Notes under the pieces: generated by a model | Databases searched by the model: none | What the model was told of the DNA's origin: nothing | Seen by the model: only the letters and a program-made list of their open reading frames with translations | Position numbers and translations under genes: made by a program | Shown here: positions 34,948-43,719 of the stretch, in pieces | Numbering within the stretch: position 1 is the stretch's first letter | Layout: every line of letters starts with the position of its first letter | Assembly (NCBI GenBank): GCA_902168105.1 | Contig: CABHOY010000091.1 | Span: 1-64,000 of the forward strand | Source: an uncultured Flavihumibacter sp. | GTDB taxonomy: Bacteria > Bacteroidota > Bacteroidia > Chitinophagales > Chitinophagaceae | Direction of reading: 5' to 3' | Length of the DNA: 64,000 nt

Positions 34948-34993
34948 AAGATCTTTATAAAGCGCGATTGCCTATTTTTGCAAGGATGACAGC

Positions 34994-35024
34994 GGCCTGC
35001 CTGTGTGCAGGCCATTGGATTTTT
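34994..35024 (+). terminator. Terminator after the NTF2-like gene
   Basis: GGCCTGC (34994-35000) pairs perfectly with GCAGGCC (35007-35013) around the loop CTGTGT. ATTGGATTTTTG follows as the T-rich tail. It separates the NTF2-like gene from sbcD. Confidence 0.6.
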
Positions 35025-35034
35025 GTCATGTAGT

Positions 35035-35042
35035 TATCTTTG
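35035..35042 (+). promoter_or_regulatory. Candidate -7 box for sbcDC
   Basis: TATCTTTG fits the Bacteroidetes -7 element TAnnTTTG exactly. A TTG lies 17 bases upstream, slightly closer than usual. Transcription would begin near 35049, leaving a leader of only about 7 bases before the sbcD ATG. Confidence 0.45.
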
Positions 35043-35055
35043 CAAAAAATATCTG

Positions 35056-36300
35056 ATGAAAATATTGCATACTGCGGACTGGCATATCGGGCAAACCTTT
35101 TATCAGTATGACAGAACGTATGAGCACCAGCAATTTCTAAACTGGCTGGTGGATACCATTAAGGAAAAAGACATTGAGTTGTTGATTATCAGCGGTGACG
35201 TATTCGACGTGGCAAATCCCGCTGCAAGCTCCATTAAACTATTTTATTCCTTTCTCAATAACGCTATTAAGGCCCAACCTGACCTGCAGATCATTGTAAC
35301 GGCAGGTAACCATGACTCCGCCGCCCGTCTTGAGGCGCCCAAACCTTTGCTTGAATCGTCCAGTATTCACATCATTGGTATGATAGAGCGCAAGGAAGAC
35401 GGTAACATCGACTATGAGAAAATGATCGTCCCCGTAAAAGACAGACAGGGTAACACGGCACTGTGGTGTCTCGCTATTCCGTTCCTGCGGATGGGCGATT
35501 ATCCATCGGTAGCCGAGAGCGCCGCCTTGTATGCTGACGGCGTATCCGCGTTGTACAAGGAGGCGTATGAATATGCGCTGACTAAAAAAGAGGAAGGCCA
35601 GGGCATCATTGCCATGGCGCACCTACATACGCTGGACGCAGAACTGTCGGATCATGATAAAACGGAGCGGGTGATCATGGGAGGGATAGAATTCGTACCT
35701 GCAAAGGCGTTTCATGAAGATATACTGTATACCGCTTTAGGGCACATACATAAAGCCCAGAAGATCGGCGGAAAGGACAACGTCCGCTATAGCGGCAGTC
35801 CGCTGCCGATGTCCTTTTCTGAAATGAACTACAAACACCAGGTAGTTACTTTTGATATTACAGAAGGAAAGATCAGTGAGATAGGCATGTGTGAAATACC
35901 TGTTACGACAGCATTGCTGCGTGTACCGGCAAAGCCGCTTCCACTGGCGGAAGTACAGGAACAGCTGCTACAATTACCGGAGGCGGAAGAAGACCTCAGT
36001 ACGGCCCCCTACCTGGAAGTGCGGGTACTACTGGAAGGACCGGAACCAGCCCTGCGCCACAAGGTGGAGACAGCCCTGGCAGGTAAACATGTGAGGCTGG
36101 CGAAGATAGATGTGAGGTACCCCTCCGGAGAGAATGAAGAGAACGGAGAAACAACTGTGAGCGCCGGTCAGTTACAGGAGCTGAACCCACTGGACATTTT
36201 CAAACAGATATACAGGGCTGATTACAACAGCGACATACCGGAGGAACTGGTGACCCTATTCAACCAGGTATTACAGGAAATCAATACAAAAGAGCAGTAA
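35056..36300 (+). CDS. sbcD: Exonuclease subunit SbcD
   Basis: Started at MKILHTADWHIGQTFYQYDR, this is a 414-residue calcineurin-fold nuclease. Phosphoesterase motifs are present in order: HTADWH (6-11), ISGDVFDVANP, TAGNHDSAARL, MAHLHTLD and LGHIHKAQ. With SbcC it forms the Mre11-Rad50-type complex that opens hairpins and cleaves blocked DNA ends in an ATP- and Mn-dependent way. The 4-base gap to sbcC supports an operon. An in-frame upstream Met at 35005 would overlap the promoter and is rejected. Confidence 0.95.
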   Translation: MKILHTADWHIGQTFYQYDRTYEHQQFLNWLVDTIKEKDIELLIISGDVFDVANPAASSIKLFYSFLNNAIKAQPDLQIIVTAGNHDSAARLEAPKPLLESSSIHIIGMIERKEDGNIDYEKMIVPVKDRQGNTALWCLAIPFLRMGDYPSVAESAALYADGVSALYKEAYEYALTKKEEGQGIIAMAHLHTLDAELSDHDKTERVIMGGIEFVPAKAFHEDILYTALGHIHKAQKIGGKDNVRYSGSPLPMSFSEMNYKHQVVTFDITEGKISEIGMCEIPVTTALLRVPAKPLPLAEVQEQLLQLPEAEEDLSTAPYLEVRVLLEGPEPALRHKVETALAGKHVRLAKIDVRYPSGENEENGETTVSAGQLQELNPLDIFKQIYRADYNSDIPEELVTLFNQVLQEINTKEQ

Positions 36301-36304
36301 GCGC

Positions 36305-39300
36305 ATGAGAATATTAGCCATTCGTTTTAAGAACCTGGCATCATTGGAAGATACCAACGAGATAGATTTCACGAAAGAACCACTTAGTCAGGCGGGTATT
36401 TTTGCCATTACAGGTCCTACCGGCGCGGGTAAATCCACGCTGCTGGATGCGCTTTGCCTGGCCTTGTATGCTAAGACCCCACGTTATCAGCAGGCAAAAG
36501 AAACCGGTATTGAGATCCAGGACCTCGCGGGCAATAAACTCAACCAGGGCGATATCAGGGGCATCTTACGCGACGGTACTGCCGATGGTTTTGCAGAAGT
36601 GGAATTTGCCGGTACTGATGGCAACAATTATAAAGCTACCTGGTCTGTCAAACGGGCCCGCAATAAAATTGACGGCAACCTGCAAACCGACACAGTGGAG
36701 TTGTTCAACCTCTCCGCCAATATCGCTGTTCCAGGGAAAAAGACGGAAACGCTGAAAGAAATAGAACGGCTGGTCGGATTGAACTTTGAACAGTTCACCC
36801 GTTCTGTATTACTGGCACAGGGAGACTTCACTGCCTTTCTGAAAGCCGACAAAGATGCCAAAGCATCGCTACTGGAAAAACTTACGGGTACAGATATTTA
36901 TTCTGATATTTCAAGAACGGTATTTGAAAAATATAAACTGGCTGACCAGGACCTGAAGAACCTGAAAGCACAGGTAGCGGGTATTATCAGTCTTACCCAA
37001 GAGCAGCACGAAACGCTGACTACACAGAAGGAGGAGCTGCTGAAAAAGACAGAAGAGCAGGAAAAGACGCTCTCCGGGCTGACTGGTGAGGTCAACTGGC
37101 ATCACTCCCTGGCAGGACTTCATGCCAGCACTGAACAGGCGGCACAGCATTATCAGCAGGCGTTGACAGAAATGGAAAATGCAGGTGAGCGGATCCGTAC
37201 CTTCACGCTGGTAGAAAATGTGCAACCAGCAAGGGGATTGATAGACGCGAAAAGAACAACGGAGGCGCAGCTGGCGGATAAATCGGCCACATTGCAGGAC
37301 TTGTCTTCCCGTATACAACATACAACAGAAAGTCACCAGGCGGCGGTGAAACAGTTAGATACTGCCAGCCGGGAAGTATCGTTGAAGCAGCAGGAAATTA
37401 CCCGCTATCAGCCGGACATAGACAGGGCCAAAGCATTGGACACCCTGATCGTTGAAAAGGCCACACAGGTAAAAACGGCGGACGCAGAATCGACCATTGC
37501 GCAACAAAAACATAACGCGCATATGGAGTCCCTGGTGGAGAAAGAAAAAGAGATCGGTCATGTAAATACCGGCATCACCAAACTGGAAGACTGGCAGAAA
37601 GAACATCTTAGCAGGAAGGATATTGCCGAAAACATTATTGAGATCACTACCCAACTGGGACATGCATCCAAGTGGCTGCCATTGCAGCAAAAGCTCACGA
37701 ACAACAGGCTGGAAACGCTGGCATTCATTGCCGATACAGAGAAGACGGTTACAATCCTGCAGGCGCAGGTAACGCAATACCAGGAGCAACGAACCGCACT
37801 GCATACTACTTATGAACAGCTGAATAATACACTGACTGCCATACCTGTTAATGAGATAAAGGCCAAAGAAAGTAGTCTGACAGCCAACATCAGAGAGGCA
37901 GATGCCGCCCGGGCACATTGGGCGTTGTTGTTTTCGAACTTAAAGGAGAAGGAAAATACAACCCGCCAATATGATACCTGCCGGCAGGAACTCACTGCCA
38001 GAACAGGTACGCTGCAGGAGAAACAGGAGCAACTGAAAGAGACGCAGACGAAAAAGGAACTGGCAGACAAACTCCTGCATCAGGCGAGGCTACAGGTAGC
38101 GGAAAATGTAGAATCACTACGGGCGCAATTAATACCGGACGAACCTTGTCCGGTATGCGGCAGCAAGGAACATCCATTCTCCGAAGAAAATCCACTTGCA
38201 CATGCATTGCTGAAAGGACTGGAAGATGAGAGCCTGGCAGCTAACCGCGCCTATAACTCTCTTTCCGGTGAGATCAGCAGTCTGACACAACTTACCAGCC
38301 GGCTGCAACAGGAAATAACCGCACATGAAAATACGCTGGCAGAAAGGGACAAACAGATAGCTTCCCTGGAAAAGCAATGGCAATCATTCCAACTGGCCGA
38401 TAGCAGTGTTACGGTAAGTGTAGCAGAGCGGGCTATATGGCTGGAGAAACATCTGCAACAACTATTAGCATCTCAACAAGAAAATAACGCGCAGATCACG
38501 TCGTATGAAGATAAAAAACGGGAAGCCGACAAACTGAAAGGACAACTGGACGCCCTCGATAAAAACCTGTATACCGCTAATGAACAATTGAAGGACAAAC
38601 AGCGGGAAAAAGCAAGTAAGCAGGAAACCGTGGGCCAGCTGGATGAACAGCTGGAAAACATCACACATGATCTCCAGGTAATGACCGACCAACTTGCTCC
38701 TTATTTTAATAATCCGGGCTGGATCGATAACTGGAAGAAAGAGCCGCAGGTATTTGATGAACGGATCCGTTCCTTTGCAACACAATGGAAAGAGAAGGTA
38801 CAACAGATAGCAAATGATACGCAGCTGCTGAAAGTACTGAATTCCGCATTAGCCGAAATGCGCAGACAAGCCCCATCTATAGCGGCGGACGTAGCTAGTA
38901 AGGTGAATACGTTGAATAGTCTTAAGGGCCAGTTGCAGACGCTGGACAATGAAAGAAAGTCACTGCTGAACGGAGAGGATGTCACTATCTTCGAAAACAG
39001 GCTGAAACAAACATATGATGCCGCCTTGACCGTAAGGCAAACGGCTCATGATGCGGTGACGACGCTGAAGGAAGAATTACTCACTTATAACACGCGTCGC
39101 GCACAGACAGAAAAAGATATTGCTGCGCTTAAAGACAATACGGAGAAACAGCACCTGGAAATTAGGGCATGGATAGCAGCGTATAGCGAGGAGCATGGCA
39201 TGCAACTTTCCGAAGAAGAACTTACAACCCTCCTCACCTATTCCACCGCCTGGATAGATAAGGAAAGAAAGGCCATTCAGACCATCAGGCAGGCGGTTAC

Positions 39301-40039
39301 GGCGAGTAAGGCTACGCTTGACGAAAGGATGTTACAAGTGGCCAATCACACCGCTAAACGTATCACTGACCGCACGCTCGAAGAAGTAACGGCATTGCTG
39401 GACGATACGCGAAAAACATTAAGGGACATTACCAACGAAAAGACCAATATCGAATACCAGCTGCGGCAGGATGCAGAGAACAAATCAAAGATCGGTAACC
39501 TGCAGGCTGAGATCACGACTAAAACTGTCGTACACGAGAACTGGAGTAAACTGAATGAACTGATAGGATCTGCCGATGGGAAGAAGTTCAGACAGATAGC
39601 CCAGGAATATACACTGGACATCCTGCTGGGATATGCCAACATGCATCTTCAGATGCTGACCAGCCGTTATAAACTGTTGAGAATTCCAGGCAATCTCGGA
39701 CTACAGGTACTTGATAAGGATATGGGGAATGAACTTAGAACTGTCTTCTCTCTTTCGGGTGGCGAGTCCTTCCTGGTATCGCTTGCACTGGCATTAGGAT
39801 TAGCGTCATTGTCTTCGAGCAAGATGAAAGTGGAATCCCTTTTTATAGATGAAGGATTTGGCGCGCTGGACCCCGATACACTGAATGTAGCGGTAGATGC
39901 ACTGGAACGCCTGCACAATCAGGGACGTAAAGTAGGTGTGATCTCTCATGTGCAGGAAATGACCGAGCGTATACCGACGCAGATAAAGGTAATAAGGCTC
40001 GCCAATGGGAAAAGTAAAGTGGAAGTGGTAGGCGGCTAA
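36305..40039 (+). CDS. sbcC: Exonuclease/ATPase subunit SbcC
   Basis: This 1244-residue Rad50-like SMC protein has Walker A GPTGAGKS (37-44), long coiled coils (about 200-580 and 650-1090), the zinc hook CPVC (615-618), the ABC signature LSGGESFLVSLALALG, and Walker B SLFIDEGFGALDPDTL. It clamps DNA and gates the SbcD nuclease, including at long palindromes such as the one at 26101-26216. It overlaps the convergent acyltransferase gene by 4 bases. Confidence 0.96.
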   Translation: MRILAIRFKNLASLEDTNEIDFTKEPLSQAGIFAITGPTGAGKSTLLDALCLALYAKTPRYQQAKETGIEIQDLAGNKLNQGDIRGILRDGTADGFAEVEFAGTDGNNYKATWSVKRARNKIDGNLQTDTVELFNLSANIAVPGKKTETLKEIERLVGLNFEQFTRSVLLAQGDFTAFLKADKDAKASLLEKLTGTDIYSDISRTVFEKYKLADQDLKNLKAQVAGIISLTQEQHETLTTQKEELLKKTEEQEKTLSGLTGEVNWHHSLAGLHASTEQAAQHYQQALTEMENAGERIRTFTLVENVQPARGLIDAKRTTEAQLADKSATLQDLSSRIQHTTESHQAAVKQLDTASREVSLKQQEITRYQPDIDRAKALDTLIVEKATQVKTADAESTIAQQKHNAHMESLVEKEKEIGHVNTGITKLEDWQKEHLSRKDIAENIIEITTQLGHASKWLPLQQKLTNNRLETLAFIADTEKTVTILQAQVTQYQEQRTALHTTYEQLNNTLTAIPVNEIKAKESSLTANIREADAARAHWALLFSNLKEKENTTRQYDTCRQELTARTGTLQEKQEQLKETQTKKELADKLLHQARLQVAENVESLRAQLIPDEPCPVCGSKEHPFSEENPLAHALLKGLEDESLAANRAYNSLSGEISSLTQLTSRLQQEITAHENTLAERDKQIASLEKQWQSFQLADSSVTVSVAERAIWLEKHLQQLLASQQENNAQITSYEDKKREADKLKGQLDALDKNLYTANEQLKDKQREKASKQETVGQLDEQLENITHDLQVMTDQLAPYFNNPGWIDNWKKEPQVFDERIRSFATQWKEKVQQIANDTQLLKVLNSALAEMRRQAPSIAADVASKVNTLNSLKGQLQTLDNERKSLLNGEDVTIFENRLKQTYDAALTVRQTAHDAVTTLKEELLTYNTRRAQTEKDIAALKDNTEKQHLEIRAWIAAYSEEHGMQLSEEELTTLLTYSTAWIDKERKAIQTIRQAVTASKATLDERMLQVANHTAKRITDRTLEEVTALLDDTRKTLRDITNEKTNIEYQLRQDAENKSKIGNLQAEITTKTVVHENWSKLNELIGSADGKKFRQIAQEYTLDILLGYANMHLQMLTSRYKLLRIPGNLGLQVLDKDMGNELRTVFSLSGGESFLVSLALALGLASLSSSKMKVESLFIDEGFGALDPDTLNVAVDALERLHNQGRKVGVISHVQEMTERIPTQIKVIRLANGKSKVEVVGG

Positions 40040-40986
40040 CGTTCTCTCCGCTCCCACTGTTTATGCGTCCATAGCCAGTACTGCGGCGCCTGCATAATAT
40101 CATGTTCCAGGTACCAGGCGAAGGTCTTCGTGATTTCATACGACTCGACATCTACCGGTTCTTCGGTGAGCAGGGAAAAGTAAACATTCCAGCCTTCTCC
40201 TATCGTACGTTTGTTCACGGAAGCATAGATCACCACCGCATCCAGGGACTTAGCCAGTTGTTCTGCCCCCGTAAATAATCCCGTGGGCTGATGCAGGAAG
40301 TCTGTTTTATACTTTGCCCTGACAGAGGGTGACTGATCGGCAATAAAGATATAAGTATTCGGATGGTCACGGTGCGATAACATGAAACGCGCCGTTTCAT
40401 TGATAGCCAGCAATTTAACACCAAACCTTGTGCGTATACGGTATAATAGTTTGTTGATGAACTGACTGGCTTCCGGCTTATATACCGCATATACGTCGCC
40501 CGAAAGATATTTTGGTAATATATTCAGGCACTCCCAGTTGCCATAATGCCCCAGTACTACAATGACGTTTCTTCCTTCCCGGTGACAATGATCGAGTATC
40601 TCGGGGTTGTGTATGTGTATATATTTACGGTGCTGCTCTTCTGACATAGACAGTAACTTCAACGTTTCTACTGCCAGCTGGCTCAAGTGTCTGTAAAAGA
40701 GTCTTGTAATGGCTTGTACCTGTCTATAACTCCGCTGTGGGAACGAGCGTGAAAGATTTTGCACCACAACATCATAGCGGTACCTGACCACCTTATACAG
40801 CGACCAGTAAAGTAATTTCCGTAACACCTTTAATATACCTGCGGGCAGCAGGCTAACCAAATACACCAAAACAAACAACAGCTCATGGAGTAGATTGCGT
40901 CGCCTCAACACAGTAGCTTCTTTTATCTCTTGGCGGGCATATCCTGCGGGTCTCCTCATAGAATTAGCAGCATCATATATAGGCAT
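40036..40986 (-). CDS. LpxL/HtrB-type lysophospholipid acyltransferase
   Basis: This 316-residue protein has an N-terminal membrane anchor (LLFVLVYLVSLLPAGIL, about 34-50) and the acyltransferase motif HYGNWE (H-X4-E, about residue 147), followed by AVYKPEASQFINKLLYRIRTRFGVKLL. FIADQSPSVRAK and FFTGAEQLAKS-like segments follow. It fits the late acyltransferases that add secondary acyl chains to lipid A; bacterial amino-lipid synthesis is an alternative. No lipid A gene is nearby. Confidence 0.85.
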   Translation of the reverse strand: MPIYDAANSMRRPAGYARQEIKEATVLRRRNLLHELLFVLVYLVSLLPAGILKVLRKLLYWSLYKVVRYRYDVVVQNLSRSFPQRSYRQVQAITRLFYRHLSQLAVETLKLLSMSEEQHRKYIHIHNPEILDHCHREGRNVIVVLGHYGNWECLNILPKYLSGDVYAVYKPEASQFINKLLYRIRTRFGVKLLAINETARFMLSHRDHPNTYIFIADQSPSVRAKYKTDFLHQPTGLFTGAEQLAKSLDAVVIYASVNKRTIGEGWNVYFSLLTEEPVDVESYEITKTFAWYLEHDIMQAPQYWLWTHKQWERRER

Positions 40987-41349
40987 TTACTTTGACCGTT
41001 AGGGCTATTTACGGGCGACTTTCCTCTTTCAAAATCCTGAATTTACCCTTGTGCCCGATAGTGCTTTAACGCAAATTTAGAACCGATTTATATGAAATAT
41101 TAAATCTTAACTTTTCTTTGTATCGAGGATGTTTATACGAGATTGTTATCATGTTGAACATCAGGAACAAGGAAAACAAACACACAAGGTTACTATGTAA
41201 AAAATGAGTAAAGGGGATGTGTAGTTCGTACACAGACTGTATACTCATGCAAGTGCAAATTCTGATCTTTCATAAGAACAACACCCGTCGTGCAATTCAT
41301 TTACCGATTGATTAATTTGCATCAAATCCTATATTAAATTCTATTAGTT
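40987..41349. other. Divergent gap, no gene seen
   Basis: These 363 AT-rich bases separate two divergent genes. TTAATTTG near 41316 is one base off the TAnnTTTG box and might serve the plus-strand gene. Short open frames here have no coding character. Confidence 0.4.
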
Positions 41350-41718
41350 ATGAGCGTGTGGAGAAGAAAAGCTATTGAATGCATGCCGGAAAACAGAACC
41401 GAATTCCAAGACCGCGGAACTTCTATTTATCAGGTTTTCATTGAGCTATTACCTGCAACTGTAGCTGCACATAAGGCCAAAGACCTTAACCGCCTGGAGA
41501 AGTATTATGCCTTTGCGGAATGGTGCTCACTTCAAAACGATAAAGACTTGTGGAATTCGGCGGGGGTAGCATTCTATGAACATCTCGGACACTACCCCGA
41601 AACGCTGGCAGCAATGCCGGATTGGGTTAAAAGATCCAGGTACCATCAGATACGAGAGTTACTACAAGAGCGGCTTACGGAACAGCAAATGCAGGAGCTG
41701 GATAAATCCTATAAATGA
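41350..41718 (+). CDS. Small helical protein of unknown function
   Basis: This 122-residue soluble protein is almost entirely helical, with AAHKAKDLNRLEKYYAFAEWCSLQNDKD, VAFYEHLGHYPETLAAMPDWVK and a C-terminal helix RLTEQQMQELDKSY. Bacteroidota carry related small proteins with a helical-repeat look, without known function. I cannot name the family with confidence. It is convergent with the receiver protein, with 2 bases between stop codons. Confidence 0.65.
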   Translation: MSVWRRKAIECMPENRTEFQDRGTSIYQVFIELLPATVAAHKAKDLNRLEKYYAFAEWCSLQNDKDLWNSAGVAFYEHLGHYPETLAAMPDWVKRSRYHQIRELLQERLTEQQMQELDKSYK

Positions 41719-41720
41719 CC

Positions 41721-42140
41721 TTACGTATTAGGATGTTTACACTCCTTCCAGTAATCCAGTATCTGTTTGATCTGTTTTTCAATATCATTCAAAAGATATT
41801 GTTTTACAAAGTATCCCTGTACTGCCAATTCATACACTTCCTCCACAACTTCTTTTGATTCAACGGTTGTCAGGAAAACAAAAGGTATACTTTTCCTTCT
41901 CAGGAAGGGATCTGCATCTATGATACGTCTTAATTCAATACCACTCATCCGGGGAAGATTGATATCGGAGAGAATGAGAAAAGGCTGATCCAGTGTCACC
42001 TGCAGGTAACGAAGCAGGTCGTCCCCCCCTTCAAAGTACTTAATCTCATTTTTTACTCCCAGGGAAGTGAAAACTTTGTCATAGATCTCCCGGTCGTCAT
42101 GATCGTCTTCCAGAATTAGAATAGGTCCCGTTTTAGCCAT
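41721..42140 (-). CDS. Single-domain response regulator
   Basis: This 139-residue receiver-only protein has the acidic pocket E11-D12-D13, phospho-acceptor Asp59 (LILSDINLPRMSG), Thr in FVFLTTVES and Lys in GYFVKQYLLNDIEKQIKQIL. No output domain is present. Such proteins in Bacteroidota usually relay phosphate or bind targets directly. No histidine kinase is adjacent. The family's conserved residues are all intact. Confidence 0.9.
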   Translation of the reverse strand: MAKTGPILILEDDHDDREIYDKVFTSLGVKNEIKYFEGGDDLLRYLQVTLDQPFLILSDINLPRMSGIELRRIIDADPFLRRKSIPFVFLTTVESKEVVEEVYELAVQGYFVKQYLLNDIEKQIKQILDYWKECKHPNT

Positions 42141-42423
42141 AAGTTCTGAGTTTTAATGGTGATGAAACGTTGAGACTCAAATAACTGCATTAGTCATGCC
42201 AGTTTCGATGTCGCCGAATAACGTCAATTCACGGACATAAAGACGATATTTAGTGAGCAGGCGACTGGGAATATTCCATAAACAACTATTTACCAACCAT
42301 TTACTCAACGGCACAAGACTTGCCTGTCGAGTACGCAACGAGCCAGACCATGTGCTCCAGATGTGGTATCCGGCCGCTTGCCATTTATACATGTGATAAG
42401 CCACGACATTTAATGTAATACAT

Positions 42424-43692
42424 ATGACTTTTAATGAAAACGGAAAGAAAGTTATTGTTATCGGTGGTGGATTTGCGGGACTGAATTTTGTCCAGCACTT
42501 CTACAACAATAAACACTACGAGGTTACACTTGTAGACAAGAACAACTACAATTATTTCACGCCTTTATTGTACCAGGTAGCGACCAGTTTCCTGGAGCCC
42601 TCCAGTATCAGCTATCCATTCAGAAAATTATTCCGGGATAAGAATATCAGCTTTCGTATGGCCGGGGTCCTGAAAGTAGATCCGGCTGAACAAAAAGTTT
42701 ATTTAAGTGATGAGAGTATCTTGTCATATGACTACCTGGTATTTGCCGCAGGATCACAAACGAATTTCTATGGCATTGAAAGCATTAAACAGAACGCTAT
42801 TTCACTGAAAGGAGTTGATGATGCGCTGATCATGCGTAATACGTTGCTCAAGACAATGGAGCGGGCTGCCGCTACTACTGATCCGGAGGAACGTACAAGA
42901 CTGCTGACCATCGTGATAGCTGGTGGCGGTCCGACTGGTGTAGAAGTAGCCGGAATGCTGGCGGAGATGCGCAGATTCATCCTGACAAAGGACTATCCCG
43001 AACTGAAGCATGCCAAGGGGGCCATTCATATAGTGGACGGCGGAGCTAACCTGCTGGCCCCTATGAGTGAAAAGACCCACAAGGGTACGTATAAGGCACT
43101 GACAGGACTGGGTGTAAAAGTGAAGTTACATGCGCATGTGACGGACTATTCAAATCATAAAGTCAGCTTCGATGACGGAGAAGTAATTGAAGCAGGCACA
43201 CTGATATGGGCCGCGGGTGTTATCGCAAATGCATTTGAGGGTATTCCGGCCTCCAGCCTCGGGCCCGGCCGGAGAATGAAGACTGACCACTTCAATAAAG
43301 TGGAAGGGTTAGATAATATCTTTGCTATCGGTGATATGAGTATTCAGTTTACAGACCCTGTTTACCCGAAAGGACATCCGCAGGTAGCACAGGTAGCAAT
43401 ACAACAGGGCCGTGCACTGGCCAAAAACTTCTTATTGCTGGCTAAAGGGAAGCCCTCTAAACCATTTAAGTATTTTGACCGTGGTGACATGGCTATTGTT
43501 GGCAGGCATAATGCGGTAGTAGACCTGTTTAAGCACAAAGTTCATATCAATGGATTTGTGGCCTTATTCGTATGGTTGTTCATCCACATCGTATCGCTGG
43601 TGAATTACAACAATAAAGTACGAACGCTCTATAGCTGGATCTATGCCTATCTAACCAGAGACCAGGTACTGAGAATGATCTTCAAAACATGA
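42424..43692 (+). CDS. Type II NADH dehydrogenase-like FAD oxidoreductase
   Basis: This 422-residue flavoprotein has an FAD-binding GGGFAG (14-19), a second dinucleotide motif VIAGGGPTGVEVAGMLAEM (about 160-178), and NIFAIGDMS, which binds FAD. A hydrophobic C-terminal segment VALFVWLFIHIVSLVNY (about 380-396) anchors it to the membrane. NDH-2 enzymes oxidise NADH and reduce quinone without pumping protons. Length fits the family. It is monocistronic and ends at a hairpin shared with the convergent gene. Confidence 0.92.
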   Translation: MTFNENGKKVIVIGGGFAGLNFVQHFYNNKHYEVTLVDKNNYNYFTPLLYQVATSFLEPSSISYPFRKLFRDKNISFRMAGVLKVDPAEQKVYLSDESILSYDYLVFAAGSQTNFYGIESIKQNAISLKGVDDALIMRNTLLKTMERAAATTDPEERTRLLTIVIAGGGPTGVEVAGMLAEMRRFILTKDYPELKHAKGAIHIVDGGANLLAPMSEKTHKGTYKALTGLGVKVKLHAHVTDYSNHKVSFDDGEVIEAGTLIWAAGVIANAFEGIPASSLGPGRRMKTDHFNKVEGLDNIFAIGDMSIQFTDPVYPKGHPQVAQVAIQQGRALAKNFLLLAKGKPSKPFKYFDRGDMAIVGRHNAVVDLFKHKVHINGFVALFVWLFIHIVSLVNYNNKVRTLYSWIYAYLTRDQVLRMIFKT

Positions 43693-43696
43693 ATAC

Positions 43697-43719
43697 ACGG
43701 GGCTACTTCAAAGCCCCGT
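43697..43719. terminator. Bidirectional terminator
   Basis: ACGGGGCT (43697-43704) pairs perfectly with AGCCCCGT (43712-43719) around a 7-base loop. TTGTTGTT follows on the plus strand. It sits between convergent stop codons, and the minus-strand stop lies inside the stem. Confidence 0.75.

Noticed and set aside
41066..41248. 60-codon minus-strand frame in the acyltransferase upstream gap
   Set aside because: The sequence is AT-rich and low in complexity; no start signal or domain supports it.
42177..42404. 75-codon minus-strand frame between the receiver gene and the NDH-2-like gene
   Set aside because: It is rich in Trp, Arg and Ser in no recognisable order and covers the promoter region of the dehydrogenase. 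I see no family pattern.
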